Source: Candidatus Nanohaloarchaea archaeon (GTDB lineage: Archaea; Nanohalarchaeota; Nanosalinia; Nanosalinales; Nanosalinaceae). From it: 64,000 nucleotides of DNA. Position 1 is the first letter of the stretch. Each line of letters opens with the position of its first letter. A program made the translations under genes and the position numbers. The notes beneath the pieces are model-generated. The model was given only the letters and a program-made list of their open reading frames with translations. It was not told the DNA's origin and did not search any database. The stretch is taken from positions 62,001 to 126,000 of the forward strand of contig JACOQA010000002.1 of NCBI GenBank assembly GCA_014297435.1, given 5' to 3'. This document shows, in pieces, positions 16,809-25,281 of the stretch.

Positions 16809-18857
16809 ATGGAAACAACGGTCATGGTCGGGGAGAAGCCCAAAGTCGCCTCCCGGATCGCCAACGCCCTCGGAAACTACGACACCAAGACCAACCGAGG
16901 GGTCAAGAACTACGTAATCAAGACAGATGAGAGAAAGATAATCATAGCACCTGCCGTAGGCCACATATTCAACCTCGACCAGATCGCCGACAACTGGGAC
17001 TACCCTGTATTCGACGTAGAATGGAAGCCAACATTCGAAACTTCCGACTCGGCCGACTACATGAAGAAATACTACAACAACCTGAAAGACCAGCTGGAAA
17101 AGGCTGACACCTACATCAACGCGTGCGACTTCGACCTTGAAGGCTCTGTTATCGGATACAACGTTATCAAACACTTGACTGGTGCCGATGAAGAAAGAAT
17201 CGAACGCATGAAGTTCTCGACACTGACTCCTTCCGACCTACAGGAAGCATTTGATAACCTGGAGGATTTTGACGCCGGAATGACAGAAGCCGGAATAACA
17301 AGACACATTCTCGACTACTACTACGGTATCAACGTTTCCCGTGCACTGATGAAAGCGGTTAGAGATAACGACCGTTACAAGACTCTTTCTACAGGACGTG
17401 TGCAGGGTCCGACACTTAAGATCTTGGCGGACAGAGAAAAAGAAATACAGGAGTTTGAACCGGATCCTTACTGGGAGCTTTACCTAAAACATGCGGAGTT
17501 TGACGCTCAGTGGGAGGAAGACGAGGACAGGATCTGGGACCAAGAAACAGCGAACGACAAGTTCAACAAGGTATACGGAGAAACCGAAGCAGAAGTCACA
17601 AACGTGAAGGTAAACAACTATACGCACAAGCCACCGATACCTTTCAACCTGACAGGACTACAGAGCGAGGCCTCATCACAGTTCCGTATAAGCCCAAAGA
17701 AGACGCAGTCGATCGCGCAAACACTTTACGAAAACGGGCTTATCTCTTATCCTAGAACCGAGTCACAGAAACTGCCGCCGAAGATCGGATACAAGAACAT
17801 ACTGAACAAGCTGAAGGGTCAGGAAAGCTACGATAATCTGGCGAAAAAAGTACTGAAAAAAGATAAAAACGACAACCTTTACACGACGCAGGGAAGTAAA
17901 GAAGACGACGCACACCCTGCAATCTATCCAACAGGAGAAAGCCCGGGCGGAAAACTGTCAAAACAGGAGAAAAAAGTCTATGATTTAATTGTAAAACGTT
18001 TCTTCGCCGTATTCGGCAAACCAGCCAAACGTCAATCCCTTACCTTCACTCTCGACGTTAAGGAAGAAGAGTTCAAGGCCAAGTCAAAGGTTACAAAGAA
18101 GAGGAACTGGTACGAGCTCTACGATCCATACGTTAAAGTGGATTCGGCCGATCTCCCGGACATGGAGGAAGGCCAGACACTCCAGGTAGAAGACTTCGAA
18201 CTTGTTGACAAAGAAACGCAGCCACCTAACCGTTACAGCCAGTCAAAGATTGTCAACGAGCTTGAGAAACGAGAACTAGGTACAAAAGCGACACGTGCCG
18301 ACACCGTAGACCGCCTTTACGACAGGAACTACATCGAAGAGGAGCCTATCGAAGTAACGGACCTGGGACTTGCGATCGTAAACACTCTAGAGGACTACTG
18401 TGGCAACATCGTCTCCGAAGAGCTTACACGCGAATTCGAGGAAAAGATGCAGGAAATAAGAGAGCAGAAAAACACGAAAGAAGAAGTTCTGGAAGAGGCA
18501 AGAAACGAGTTAGGAGATATACTCGAAAAGTTCAAGGAGAAACAGAAACAGATTGGTTCAGAGCTTGTCGACACAATCGACTCCGAAAGAGAACGCAGAA
18601 GAAGACTAGGTCCATGCGATATCGAGGATTGTGACGGCACCCTAAAAATAATCAAGGCAAACGGCTCAAAATTCGTAGGATGCTCAAACTACCCTGACTG
18701 CGAAAACACATACCCATTACCGAACAACGGAGATATAAAGTCGACAAACGAGGTCTGCGAGGAATGCGGAACACCTAAGATCTTCGTAAGCAGGAAGAAA
18801 GGAAAAGACTACACGATGTGCCTATTTCCGGATTGTCCTACAAAAGATTCTTGGTAG
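16809..18857 (+). CDS. topA: DNA topoisomerase I (type IA, archaeal)
   Basis: A 682-residue type IA topoisomerase that relaxes negative supercoils through a 5'-phosphotyrosine link. The TOPRIM domain is at residues 1-150 (VGEKPKVASRIA; acidic DFDLEG), and the active-site tyrosine is in LISYPRTESQ near residue 316. The C-terminus carries Cys-rich zinc modules (CDIEDCDGTLKII, GCSNYPDC, CEECG, CLFPDC). ATG 16809 follows TATA-like ggatttaag by about 28 bases, and another TATA box (atttataaaagg) lies 68 bases upstream, so two transcripts are possible. Confidence 0.95.
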   Translation: METTVMVGEKPKVASRIANALGNYDTKTNRGVKNYVIKTDERKIIIAPAVGHIFNLDQIADNWDYPVFDVEWKPTFETSDSADYMKKYYNNLKDQLEKADTYINACDFDLEGSVIGYNVIKHLTGADEERIERMKFSTLTPSDLQEAFDNLEDFDAGMTEAGITRHILDYYYGINVSRALMKAVRDNDRYKTLSTGRVQGPTLKILADREKEIQEFEPDPYWELYLKHAEFDAQWEEDEDRIWDQETANDKFNKVYGETEAEVTNVKVNNYTHKPPIPFNLTGLQSEASSQFRISPKKTQSIAQTLYENGLISYPRTESQKLPPKIGYKNILNKLKGQESYDNLAKKVLKKDKNDNLYTTQGSKEDDAHPAIYPTGESPGGKLSKQEKKVYDLIVKRFFAVFGKPAKRQSLTFTLDVKEEEFKAKSKVTKKRNWYELYDPYVKVDSADLPDMEEGQTLQVEDFELVDKETQPPNRYSQSKIVNELEKRELGTKATRADTVDRLYDRNYIEEEPIEVTDLGLAIVNTLEDYCGNIVSEELTREFEEKMQEIREQKNTKEEVLEEARNELGDILEKFKEKQKQIGSELVDTIDSERERRRRLGPCDIEDCDGTLKIIKANGSKFVGCSNYPDCENTYPLPNNGDIKSTNEVCEECGTPKIFVSRKKGKDYTMCLFPDCPTKDSW

Positions 18858-18861
18858 CGGC

Positions 18862-19347
18862 TTAAATAATCTTGTAACGCTCCTCTAGATTCCTAATCTC
18901 CTCTTTGCTATGCTTGGAAAACTTTGGTTCGTATCTGTAGAAAGTTGAGAAAAAACGGACTAAGGTCCAGTTCTTGGAGCAATATCTGTCTTCATTCCGC
19001 CCGATTTCGGTTTTAAAAACATTTTCAATCTCTGAGGCTACGCTCTCATTCTTCTTTCTTATTCTAAGTTCGTTTCCTGTACACAGTATATTTGAGGCGA
19101 TACCATCTAATCTTGAGTTAGGTTTTAATGGCAATCTAATTTCAGAATTTTCGTTACCTCTAACCCCTACTTTGTATCTGAGTTGGTTTTCTCCCATTAG
19201 CCGATGTGTTTCCGCCTTTCCGAAAAGTTCAACAATTTTCGAAACCGGTGCTGCATACTTATCTTCCTCCCAAGTGTAGACCTGATGTCTGGATATCTCT
19301 AAGTTTGAGGCTATCTGACGCTGATAAAGCCCTCTTTCTTCTCTCAA
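18862..19347 (-). CDS. HTH-domain protein next to a homing endonuclease remnant
   Basis: This 161-residue frame starts at TTG and contains an N-terminal helix-turn-helix (YQRQIASNLEISRHQVYTWEE), of the type used by phage-like regulators. The remaining 120 residues are basic, unlike the acidic host proteome (many Lys/Arg/Asn), which suggests acquired DNA. It lies just downstream of the broken LAGLIDADG gene on the same strand and may be part of the same element. It could itself be a decayed fragment, since no good promoter or SD is visible. Confidence 0.5.
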   Translation of the reverse strand: MREERGLYQRQIASNLEISRHQVYTWEEDKYAAPVSKIVELFGKAETHRLMGENQLRYKVGVRGNENSEIRLPLKPNSRLDGIASNILCTGNELRIRKKNESVASEIENVFKTEIGRNEDRYCSKNWTLVRFFSTFYRYEPKFSKHSKEEIRNLEERYKII

Positions 19348-19386
19348 GCCCTGATATTATCGCCTAAACCTTCACCCTAAGATCCT

Positions 19387-20347
19387 CTACCTGATGAGGT
19401 CAAAGAAGTCTTTGAAGAAGTTTGACTTCTTTCTACCTCGATAAACGTAAGTTCGGGAACCTTTTTCCAGCTTCCTTATCATTTCTTTTTTCTTACGCGG
19501 ATGAGAGAACCCCCACATTATTACAGAAATTTCCGAAGTCCCTAGGACTGAACCTCAGAAGATAGGACCCAGGTTTCCGGATCTCACCTTCGATATTGAT
19601 TCCTTGCATATCGTTCTGACATGTTTCAAGAAAAGACCTAGTAGCTGAAGAGAGCGAAACTCTATAACTCTCCTGAGGCATACACCCATCCGTGTCAAAT
19701 ACTCCTCTCCAGTAGGCGTTAGATAGGTCTCCAGAGTCAAAAATTTCTGGGCGAGATAGTTCTCCTTTCTTGTAGGATTTAGGTAGGTTGAAACAGTGTC
19801 GGATGTATCGGCAGAACCATTTGTTAGCTATTTTAAGTTCGATTTTATTGCCTCTCTCGAGTATGCAGCATGTGCTTTCTGGTAAACCGAAGAGTTTCTG
19901 AACTAGTTCCTAGAGTTTCTCGATAAATTTTCTTGAGTCTTCGAGTTCTTCCGGCTTTCCTCCATCTACTACGCTCCATATGTTAGGTCCGTTGAATCCG
20001 CCATCTCCTGCTGCTACGCCTGCAAAGTATGCAAATTTCTCGGTTTTGAGATCCGAGTTTTTTCTTGGCGGATCGAGTTTTGAGGAGTTTCGTGAGCTGG
20101 TTATGTATTCTATTTCTTGGGACATCGTTTTTTCGTTGATGAGTTCTGAGAGGATGTCCATAGACCATGTCTGTTTTTCTTTACATCTTTGCATGGTCTG
20201 AGAAGTAATATTATGTTCTTCTGGATCTAAAATGTTGTATATTTCCTTGTTTCTTTCTTTGCCTATCTTAGCGTAGGGTATAGACTTTCGGCTTTCTTCT
20301 TTGCCGTTAATAAGGGCTTTAGACAAGTTGATGATTTCCTCTGGCAT
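19387..20347 (-). pseudogene. LAGLIDADG homing endonuclease, broken by TAG and a frameshift
   Basis: The first frame (20347-19910) ends at TAG, but the same frame continues to 19493. Across the stop it reads SRKFIEKL[TAG]ELVQKLFGLP, a natural continuation. Two LAGLIDADG helices are visible, YFAGVAAGDGGF and YWRGVFDTDGCM, with catalytic-type acidic residues. The frame is then lost at a GGGGG run; shifting by one base gives VGFSHPRKKKEMIRKLEKGS, the usual C-terminus, ending at 19387. One nonsense mutation plus one single-base insertion have inactivated it. It is a free-standing endonuclease next to topA, with no intein splice blocks seen. Confidence 0.85.
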
Positions 20348-20434
20348 GTAGATTTATTACTGGGCTTCTTTTGAAAAGTGGAGCGGACGGAGTTCCGTTA
20401 GTTCCGGTAGAAAAAGAACAAAAACAGTTATTTA

Positions 20435-20731
20435 TCATTTAGATGACTGTTCGCCATCGTGAAGTTTTTCTCTTTCTAGGTCGATTGCGGTATCGATCAA
20501 GAGACGTCCTAGCTGCCTTCCTCTTTCCCGGGACATGCCTTTTTCTTCGAACCTGTCCGCGAACTGCTCCATGACCTGTTCCTCCCGATTCTCATCCTTT
20601 ATCTCTATATCGTTTTTCTCTTTATACTCGATGACTTTGAGGACTTCTTCCATCCTGTCATCAATTTTCTCAACTATCTCATCGTTTATACTGTCGATGT
20701 TGCCGCGGGCATCTTCCAGAGGATTCGCCAT
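20435..20731 (-). CDS. aroQ: Chorismate mutase, AroQ class (second copy)
   Basis: A 98-residue all-helical AroQ domain that rearranges chorismate to prephenate. Residues matching the E. coli active-site set are present in order: R in ARGNIDSIN, R in DDRMEEVL, K in EYKEKND, and KDENREE. It is the last gene of the aromatic operon, 26 bases after tyrA. It is clearly paralogous to the mutase at the other end of the operon. Two separate mutases may supply the Phe and Tyr branches, or pair with the adjacent dehydratase and dehydrogenase. Confidence 0.88.
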   Translation of the reverse strand: MANPLEDARGNIDSINDEIVEKIDDRMEEVLKVIEYKEKNDIEIKDENREEQVMEQFADRFEEKGMSRERGRQLGRLLIDTAIDLEREKLHDGEQSSK

Positions 20732-20757
20732 AATAGGTTATGATTGAACGGTCTTTT

Positions 20758-21615
20758 TTACTTACGGACTTCATCGCTCAAATGCTCTATTACCAGATCT
20801 GTTCTTTCCTGCGCATCTTCAAGATCGAACTCTTCGCCCAACTCCTCAAACTTTTCTGCGAAAGCCTCTTCATCCCCTATTATTTCCTGTATCTCCTCAG
20901 CGGACTCCTTGAATCGTTCACGTACTTTTTCGTTCTCAGGGTTTTCGGCCTGTATAGAGCCGTAAAGTCCGGACTTCTGATTCAGCATTCTTGCTGTAAG
21001 ATCGGTAATTAACTGGTAGACCGGAGAAGAATATTCTGACATCTCCGAACCCGACATATCTGACTTCCTGATGGTTTCGGAAACCACGAGCTCTGAGAAA
21101 TGCATCAATCCCTGTACAAGACTCATCGCCTTATCATGCGACTCAGCATCTGTGACATGTATATGTGCGTCTTTCCGGTTCCAGAACTCTTCCATAGCCG
21201 TCCATTTCTTCCCTTCAATCGGAGTTAAGACAATTTTCTGACCTTCAACCGAGTTCGAAGGGGCATACATCGGATGCATCCCCAGAACTTCATCAGAATA
21301 CTGTTTCATAGCCTCTGTCGGCTTCTTCTTAACGCTTGTAATATCGCAGAACAAGGTATCGTCCGAAATATGTGAACCGATCTCTTCAATAACATCAACA
21401 GTTACAGCGATAGGAACTGCCACGATTACGACATCCGCATCTTTTACTATCTCGGTGTTTTCTCCAAAATCCCATCCATGTTTATTTGCCACTTCTTCGG
21501 CCTCTTCAAGACTTTCACCGGAGATAGTTATCTCGTTGTGTTCTTCGAGAAGTTTTCCTAGGTGTTGGCCGAACTGACCGGTTCCGCCGACAATAACGAT
21601 TTTTTCGTCTATCAT
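20758..21615 (-). CDS. tyrA: Prephenate dehydrogenase
   Basis: This 285-residue enzyme oxidatively decarboxylates prephenate to 4-hydroxyphenylpyruvate, the tyrosine precursor. The Rossmann nucleotide site is IVGGTGQFGQHL at residues 7-18, and the family stretch DITSVKKKPTEAM followed by GMHPMYAPS is present. A strong SD (GGAGG) lies four bases before ATG 21615, and the start overlaps the aminotransferase stop by four bases. There is no fused mutase or ACT domain; the mutase is a separate gene downstream. Confidence 0.92.
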   Translation of the reverse strand: MIDEKIVIVGGTGQFGQHLGKLLEEHNEITISGESLEEAEEVANKHGWDFGENTEIVKDADVVIVAVPIAVTVDVIEEIGSHISDDTLFCDITSVKKKPTEAMKQYSDEVLGMHPMYAPSNSVEGQKIVLTPIEGKKWTAMEEFWNRKDAHIHVTDAESHDKAMSLVQGLMHFSELVVSETIRKSDMSGSEMSEYSSPVYQLITDLTARMLNQKSGLYGSIQAENPENEKVRERFKESAEEIQEIIGDEEAFAEKFEELGEEFDLEDAQERTDLVIEHLSDEVRK

Positions 21616-22724
21616 AGTTCCTCCTCCAGGATGTCGAACGCTTTGTTGATTTCTTCTTTAGTTGTTGAGCCGAAACATATTCTGACATTTTGATCGCTTT
21701 CCGGACCCATAGGTTCGCCAGGAACCATCGCAACACCTTCCTCGATCATATCAAGACAGAAATCCCAGGAATCCTCTTTAACCTCGGGAAATGCATAGAT
21801 CGCTCCTTCAGGCATCTGAAAATCCCATCCTAGCTCGTTCATTCTTTCGACAAGCAGGTCTCTTCTTTCCTCGTAAACCTGCCTCATCTCTTCAACGTGT
21901 GAATCATTTTCCAGTGCTTCAAGCGCTGCAATCTGCGAGGGTTTTGGCGGACAGGCAGTTGCTCCTCTCGCGACTTTCGCAAAGTTCTCTATATCATCTT
22001 CTCTTCCTACCACCCAGCCTATTCTCCAGCCAGTCATCGCATGATTCTTCGAAACTGAACCGATCACTACAGAGTTTTCACAGTATGCTGCAGGCGAATA
22101 ATGAGTCTTTCCATAATTCAGGCGATGGTATACCTCATCGGAAAGAAGCATGACGTCATTTTCTTCACAGAACTTTCCGATGTTCTTCGCTTGTTTTTCT
22201 GTTAGCATTCTTCCTGTCGGGTTTGAAGGCGTGTTAACCACGACAAGCTCTGCATCTTTCATTTCCTGCTTTGCTTCGTCTCTAAGTTCTTCGCCATCAA
22301 AGTACTCTACTTGTGTCCACTGATTGCCGTTAACCTCACTCATCAATTTGTACGGACCCCAGCAAGGATCGTTAAATACAGCTTCTTTGTTCGAGTCAAG
22401 CATTGCCGCAAAAACAGAGTAAATCGCTCCCATTCCGCCTGTAGCAACCATAACGTTTTCTTTAGAAAGCTCGGCGTTTTTCGGACCAGTTTTTTGCTTT
22501 AATCCTTCTTCCTCAACAATGGCTTTTCTCAATTTTTCAATACCTGTTACTGATGTATATCCCTGTTTCTGTTCGACTATTCCGTCTGCTGCAGCCTTTT
22601 TAACATGTTCAGGCGTGTCAAAGCTTGGCTGACCGATATCAAATCGGACACATTTATCTTGTTCTCTTGCTTTTTCCGAAATCTTTCTGATCGAAAGCTC
22701 TATGTTTTCAATTCTTTCACGCAT
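21612..22724 (-). CDS. Class I pyridoxal-phosphate aminotransferase (aromatic/aspartate type)
   Basis: At 370 residues this is a fold-type I aminotransferase. The PLP lysine is in VIGSVSKNHAMTGWRIGW, with the conserved NTPSNPTGR loop and the C-terminal arginine of the carboxylate site in VRICFGS. The start is placed at ATG 22724, which has an SD (GGTGG) five bases upstream and only an eight-base overlap with pheA; the track start at 22745 has no SD. In this operon it should transaminate phenylpyruvate and 4-hydroxyphenylpyruvate to Phe and Tyr. Substrate choice is inferred from context. Confidence 0.9.
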   Translation of the reverse strand: MRERIENIELSIRKISEKAREQDKCVRFDIGQPSFDTPEHVKKAAADGIVEQKQGYTSVTGIEKLRKAIVEEEGLKQKTGPKNAELSKENVMVATGGMGAIYSVFAAMLDSNKEAVFNDPCWGPYKLMSEVNGNQWTQVEYFDGEELRDEAKQEMKDAELVVVNTPSNPTGRMLTEKQAKNIGKFCEENDVMLLSDEVYHRLNYGKTHYSPAAYCENSVVIGSVSKNHAMTGWRIGWVVGREDDIENFAKVARGATACPPKPSQIAALEALENDSHVEEMRQVYEERRDLLVERMNELGWDFQMPEGAIYAFPEVKEDSWDFCLDMIEEGVAMVPGEPMGPESDQNVRICFGSTTKEEINKAFDILEEEL

Positions 22725-23493
22725 CTTTACCACCGAATGATCCAAGGACTTTAACCTCGGCGTAAGTTTCCAGACATTTTTTCGTGTTCTCGAATTTCTC
22801 AGAGTTCTGGTCGGCCTCCGCCTCTATGTAGAAAAAGTAGTTTCCAAGACCATCTTTAGTCGGCCGAGACTGGATGTACGCCAAGTTAATTCCGTGTCCA
22901 GAAAAACATGAAAGCATCGACCCTAGAAGACCCGGACGATCCTCACCCGGCTCCACTATCATCGATGTCTTACTGCCTTCACTTTGTTTACCGTTTAAGA
23001 TGAAGAACCTGGTAGTGTTTGACTCACGATCCTGTACGCTTTCCTCCAGAATGTTTAGATCGTTTAGTTGTGCTGCAAGCTTGGAGCAGATCGCGGCTTC
23101 ACCTTCTTCTATTTCCTCAGCGGCTTTGGCAGTGCTTGAAGACTCTTTTTTCTCCCAGCCATTTTCTCCAATTATCTTTTTTGACTGTGTCAGTGCTTGT
23201 GGATGAGACCGAACTTTCTCGACATCGTTAATGTTTCCTTCTTTTGAGGCTAGTACGTGATCGATCTCGACCTTTACCTGTCCTGTAACCTCAACATCTC
23301 TTTCTCTCAACAAGTCGATCGATTCTGTTACTCCACCTCCAAGAGAGTTTTCGAACGGTATTACTGCTGCCTTGGCATCTGATTCAACCGCCTCTGTTAT
23401 AGTGGAGACCGGAACCGGTTCATAGTTGGAGAAGTATTTTTCTGCAGCTTGATGGGTGTATGTGCCTTCAGGTCCTAGGAACGCTACTTTCAT
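22717..23493 (-). CDS. pheA: Prephenate dehydratase with ACT domain
   Basis: This 258-residue enzyme turns prephenate into phenylpyruvate. The catalytic domain (about residues 1-170) begins VAFLGPEGTYTHQAA and contains the signature SNTTRFFIL. The C-terminal ACT domain (about 180-255) has GLLGSMLSCFSGHGINLAYIQSRP, which in the family binds phenylalanine for feedback control. It overlaps the upstream mutase stop by one base (TAATG) with an SD (GAGGAT). Confidence 0.93.
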   Translation of the reverse strand: MKVAFLGPEGTYTHQAAEKYFSNYEPVPVSTITEAVESDAKAAVIPFENSLGGGVTESIDLLRERDVEVTGQVKVEIDHVLASKEGNINDVEKVRSHPQALTQSKKIIGENGWEKKESSSTAKAAEEIEEGEAAICSKLAAQLNDLNILEESVQDRESNTTRFFILNGKQSEGSKTSMIVEPGEDRPGLLGSMLSCFSGHGINLAYIQSRPTKDGLGNYFFYIEAEADQNSEKFENTKKCLETYAEVKVLGSFGGKDA

Positions 23494-23759
23494 TACATAT
23501 CCTCTTCCTGTAAATCAACAGCAGTATCTATCAGTAGTTCAGCGAGTTCCCGACCTTTTTCTCGAGGTAGGTCTTCTTTTTCGAAAAGCTTCTCGAACTG
23601 ATCCTTAACAACTTCCTCTCTGCCTTCATCCTTGATTTCCATGCCGTTCTGTTTCTTGTATTCGCCGATCTCCTCGACAACGTTCATCCTGCGGGAAACT
23701 GCGTCAACGATCTCGGTATTAACCCTGTCAATCTCCTTCCGGTAATCCTCAAGATCCAT
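23493..23759 (-). CDS. aroQ: Chorismate mutase, AroQ class (first copy)
   Basis: An 88-residue AroQ domain at the head of the operon. Active-site matches are R in YRKEIDRVN, R in SRRMNVVEE, K in EYKKQNG, and KDEGREEVV. A TATA box (catttataaaac on the minus strand) lies about 29 bases upstream and an SD-like GGTGAATC nine bases upstream, making this the likely operon promoter. It is paralogous to the copy at 20435. Confidence 0.9.
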   Translation of the reverse strand: MDLEDYRKEIDRVNTEIVDAVSRRMNVVEEIGEYKKQNGMEIKDEGREEVVKDQFEKLFEKEDLPREKGRELAELLIDTAVDLQEEDM

Positions 23760-23800
23760 GTCTTTGATTCACCTTCGAAGCGTTTTATAAATGGCGGAGG

Positions 23801-24382
23801 TTATGGGGTGTTGAAATGCCCCATGTAGGGAGTATCCTCCGTATCAACATCTTCCATCTCTCTGTGACGAGTTCCATCATAAGTCGGAAAACCGCCATCA
23901 GTAACGACTGCTTTCTCCGATTCTTCAGTAACTTGGATCTCCCACGACGATTTCTCGCCATATTCTTTCCCCAGTTCCTGTCGGGTTTCGAACACCGTGT
24001 CTCGAACCTCAGAACGTTCACCGGCAATAACTACCTCATCGTCGAACTCGAAAACTTCAACATTCTCAGGTGCAGCTTTTTCGGCTTCATCCTTGCCGCT
24101 TTCAAATGTTCGTTGATACTCGAAACCGTTCTGGAAAACTTTTGGAAATGCTTCACGGAAACCTTCGATTCCTGCACCCTGGTCATAAACTTCTATGGAG
24201 TCGTCATAGTCGACTACTTTTATCCTGCCGTGATCGCTGTTGACATGTATATCTCTTCCGTTGGCGTCCCCTGGATAGTTCCAGGACCGGGCGGTTTCTA
24301 CAATCTCTTCCTCGTAACTTTCAGGCACCTCAACTTCTGTCCCGACATGGGTTGGCGAAAAGTCGAATCTTTTTGCAGCCAT
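23801..24382 (-). CDS. Hypothetical acidic protein
   Basis: This 193-residue protein is unrecognised. It has mixed strand/helix character (IHVNSDHGRIKVVDYDDSIEVYDQ), no cysteines and no membrane helix. Its ATG overlaps the upstream gene's stop by one base, so the two are coupled and probably function together. It may be transcribed from the promoter of structured leader copy 2. Confidence 0.6.
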   Translation of the reverse strand: MAAKRFDFSPTHVGTEVEVPESYEEEIVETARSWNYPGDANGRDIHVNSDHGRIKVVDYDDSIEVYDQGAGIEGFREAFPKVFQNGFEYQRTFESGKDEAEKAAPENVEVFEFDDEVVIAGERSEVRDTVFETRQELGKEYGEKSSWEIQVTEESEKAVVTDGGFPTYDGTRHREMEDVDTEDTPYMGHFNTP

Positions 24383-24879
24383 TATTCCATCACCGGGAAG
24401 CCGTCGTAGCTGTCAAAGGTGTTCGGTCTGTAGGTTTCTCCGTGGAACCAGCGTTCGATCTGTTTTGCCTGCTGAGGGTTCATATTACTGCCGATAACAT
24501 CATCAAGAAACTCATTTGTCTGATCGTAAACTTCATCAACAGCTGATTCGATCTCCATCATCTCATCCCTGTTAAAGGCGTACTCCTGAGAGATAGCCTC
24601 ACTACTTCCTTCAACGAATCTTTCTCCCGGGACTTCTAATGTGTCGAAGAACTCGCCATATTTTTGAGAGGGTTCTACATCTTCCTCCGGTTCGGCCAAT
24701 TTTTCCCACCAGATCTGACCTGAAGGATCTACATCATACACAGGATCTTCTCCTCCGTCCGTAACGGTTCTGTCGACTCTGCCGTTTACGGTTTCGAGCT
24801 CTCCTTCAGCTGTTTCCTTGAAGGTCATATGTGGAGCCTCTACTCTTTCCTTGATGCTGGAATCGCCTCCAGTATACAT
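24382..24879 (-). CDS. Hypothetical acidic protein behind a structured leader
   Basis: This 165-residue acidic protein is unrecognised. Its C-terminal half is helical and Tyr/Glu-rich (EIESAVDEVYDQTNEFLDDVI). It is first in a two-gene unit following the long leader with hairpins and a CA-rich tract. An SD-like GAGGT lies about 10 bases before ATG 24879, consistent with a leadered message. It shows no evident homology to the gene behind leader copy 1. Confidence 0.6.
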   Translation of the reverse strand: MYTGGDSSIKERVEAPHMTFKETAEGELETVNGRVDRTVTDGGEDPVYDVDPSGQIWWEKLAEPEEDVEPSQKYGEFFDTLEVPGERFVEGSSEAISQEYAFNRDEMMEIESAVDEVYDQTNEFLDDVIGSNMNPQQAKQIERWFHGETYRPNTFDSYDGFPVME

Positions 24880-24933
24880 GCTCTCAATACCTCTCTGGTT
24901 TTTCTGAATTAGTTTTGGGTTTTTCTCTCATGC

Positions 24934-25189
24934 CGTGTGTTGTGTGGTGTGTGTTGTGTGTCATGATTGTATCACGAATACGAAATGGCGTTTTCTACGG
25001 TTTTACCGTGAGAAAAGCCTTTTTTGGAATTTACAGCAGAATCAGTAGCAGCAGAAGTAGCAGTAAAATTGAAGATAATACGAAGTCAGTAGAAACCGAA
25101 ATTTTAGTTGAGAAGATCCGTGAGAAAGCTGGGGCTCGACCCGTCTTAAAGTTGCAGAACCCGTCCACCCTGAGTTGCGGACATCATCG
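24934..25189 (-). ncRNA. Structured leader or small RNA, copy 2 (AGGGTGGACG box, CA-rich tail)
   Basis: On the minus strand a TATA box (gtttataaat, centre about 25215) predicts a start near 25189. AGGGTGGACG lies at 25171-25162, then GTCGAGCCCCAGCTT, TTTCTCACGGATCTTCTCAACTAAA, a long hairpin (GGC-TTTTCT-ACGG paired with CCGT-AGAAAA-GCC, 24985-25018) and the tail ATGACACACAACACACACCACACAACACACGG. The order and several motifs match copy 1 at 15160-15358, including the box being about 17 bases into the transcript. The same TATA site may also serve the rightward strand. The remaining bases 24880-25281 hold only leader and promoter sequence. Confidence 0.5.
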
Positions 25190-25263
25190 TAACTATGAAT
25201 AGACAACAGAATTTATAAACAATTTGCCGCACACACCCAGGCTAAGCCAGCTATTTATTATTT

Positions 25264-25279
25264 GAACTGGACATACAGT
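25264..25279. promoter_or_regulatory. Inverted repeat at the start of gene 25282
   Basis: AACTG-GACATA-CAGTT lies two bases before ATG 25282, over the predicted start site of a leaderless transcript (TATA ctatttatt about 25 bases upstream). A protein bound here would block initiation, so it is a candidate operator. Confidence 0.4.
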
Positions 25280-25281
25280 TC

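Noticed and set aside
16774-16908. Upstream ORF overlapping the topA start in another frame.
   Set aside because: Its product looks like frame-shifted topA sequence with no family features; the ATG at 16809 has a good TATA box.
16809-20347. Intein in topA as source of the LAGLIDADG sequence.
   Set aside because: topA is uninterrupted and the endonuclease is on the opposite strand with its own start; no splice-junction blocks seen.
15160-25000. GT-rich tracts as possible CRISPR or simple microsatellite.
   Set aside because: They are single, not regularly spaced with spacers, and part of a larger conserved element.
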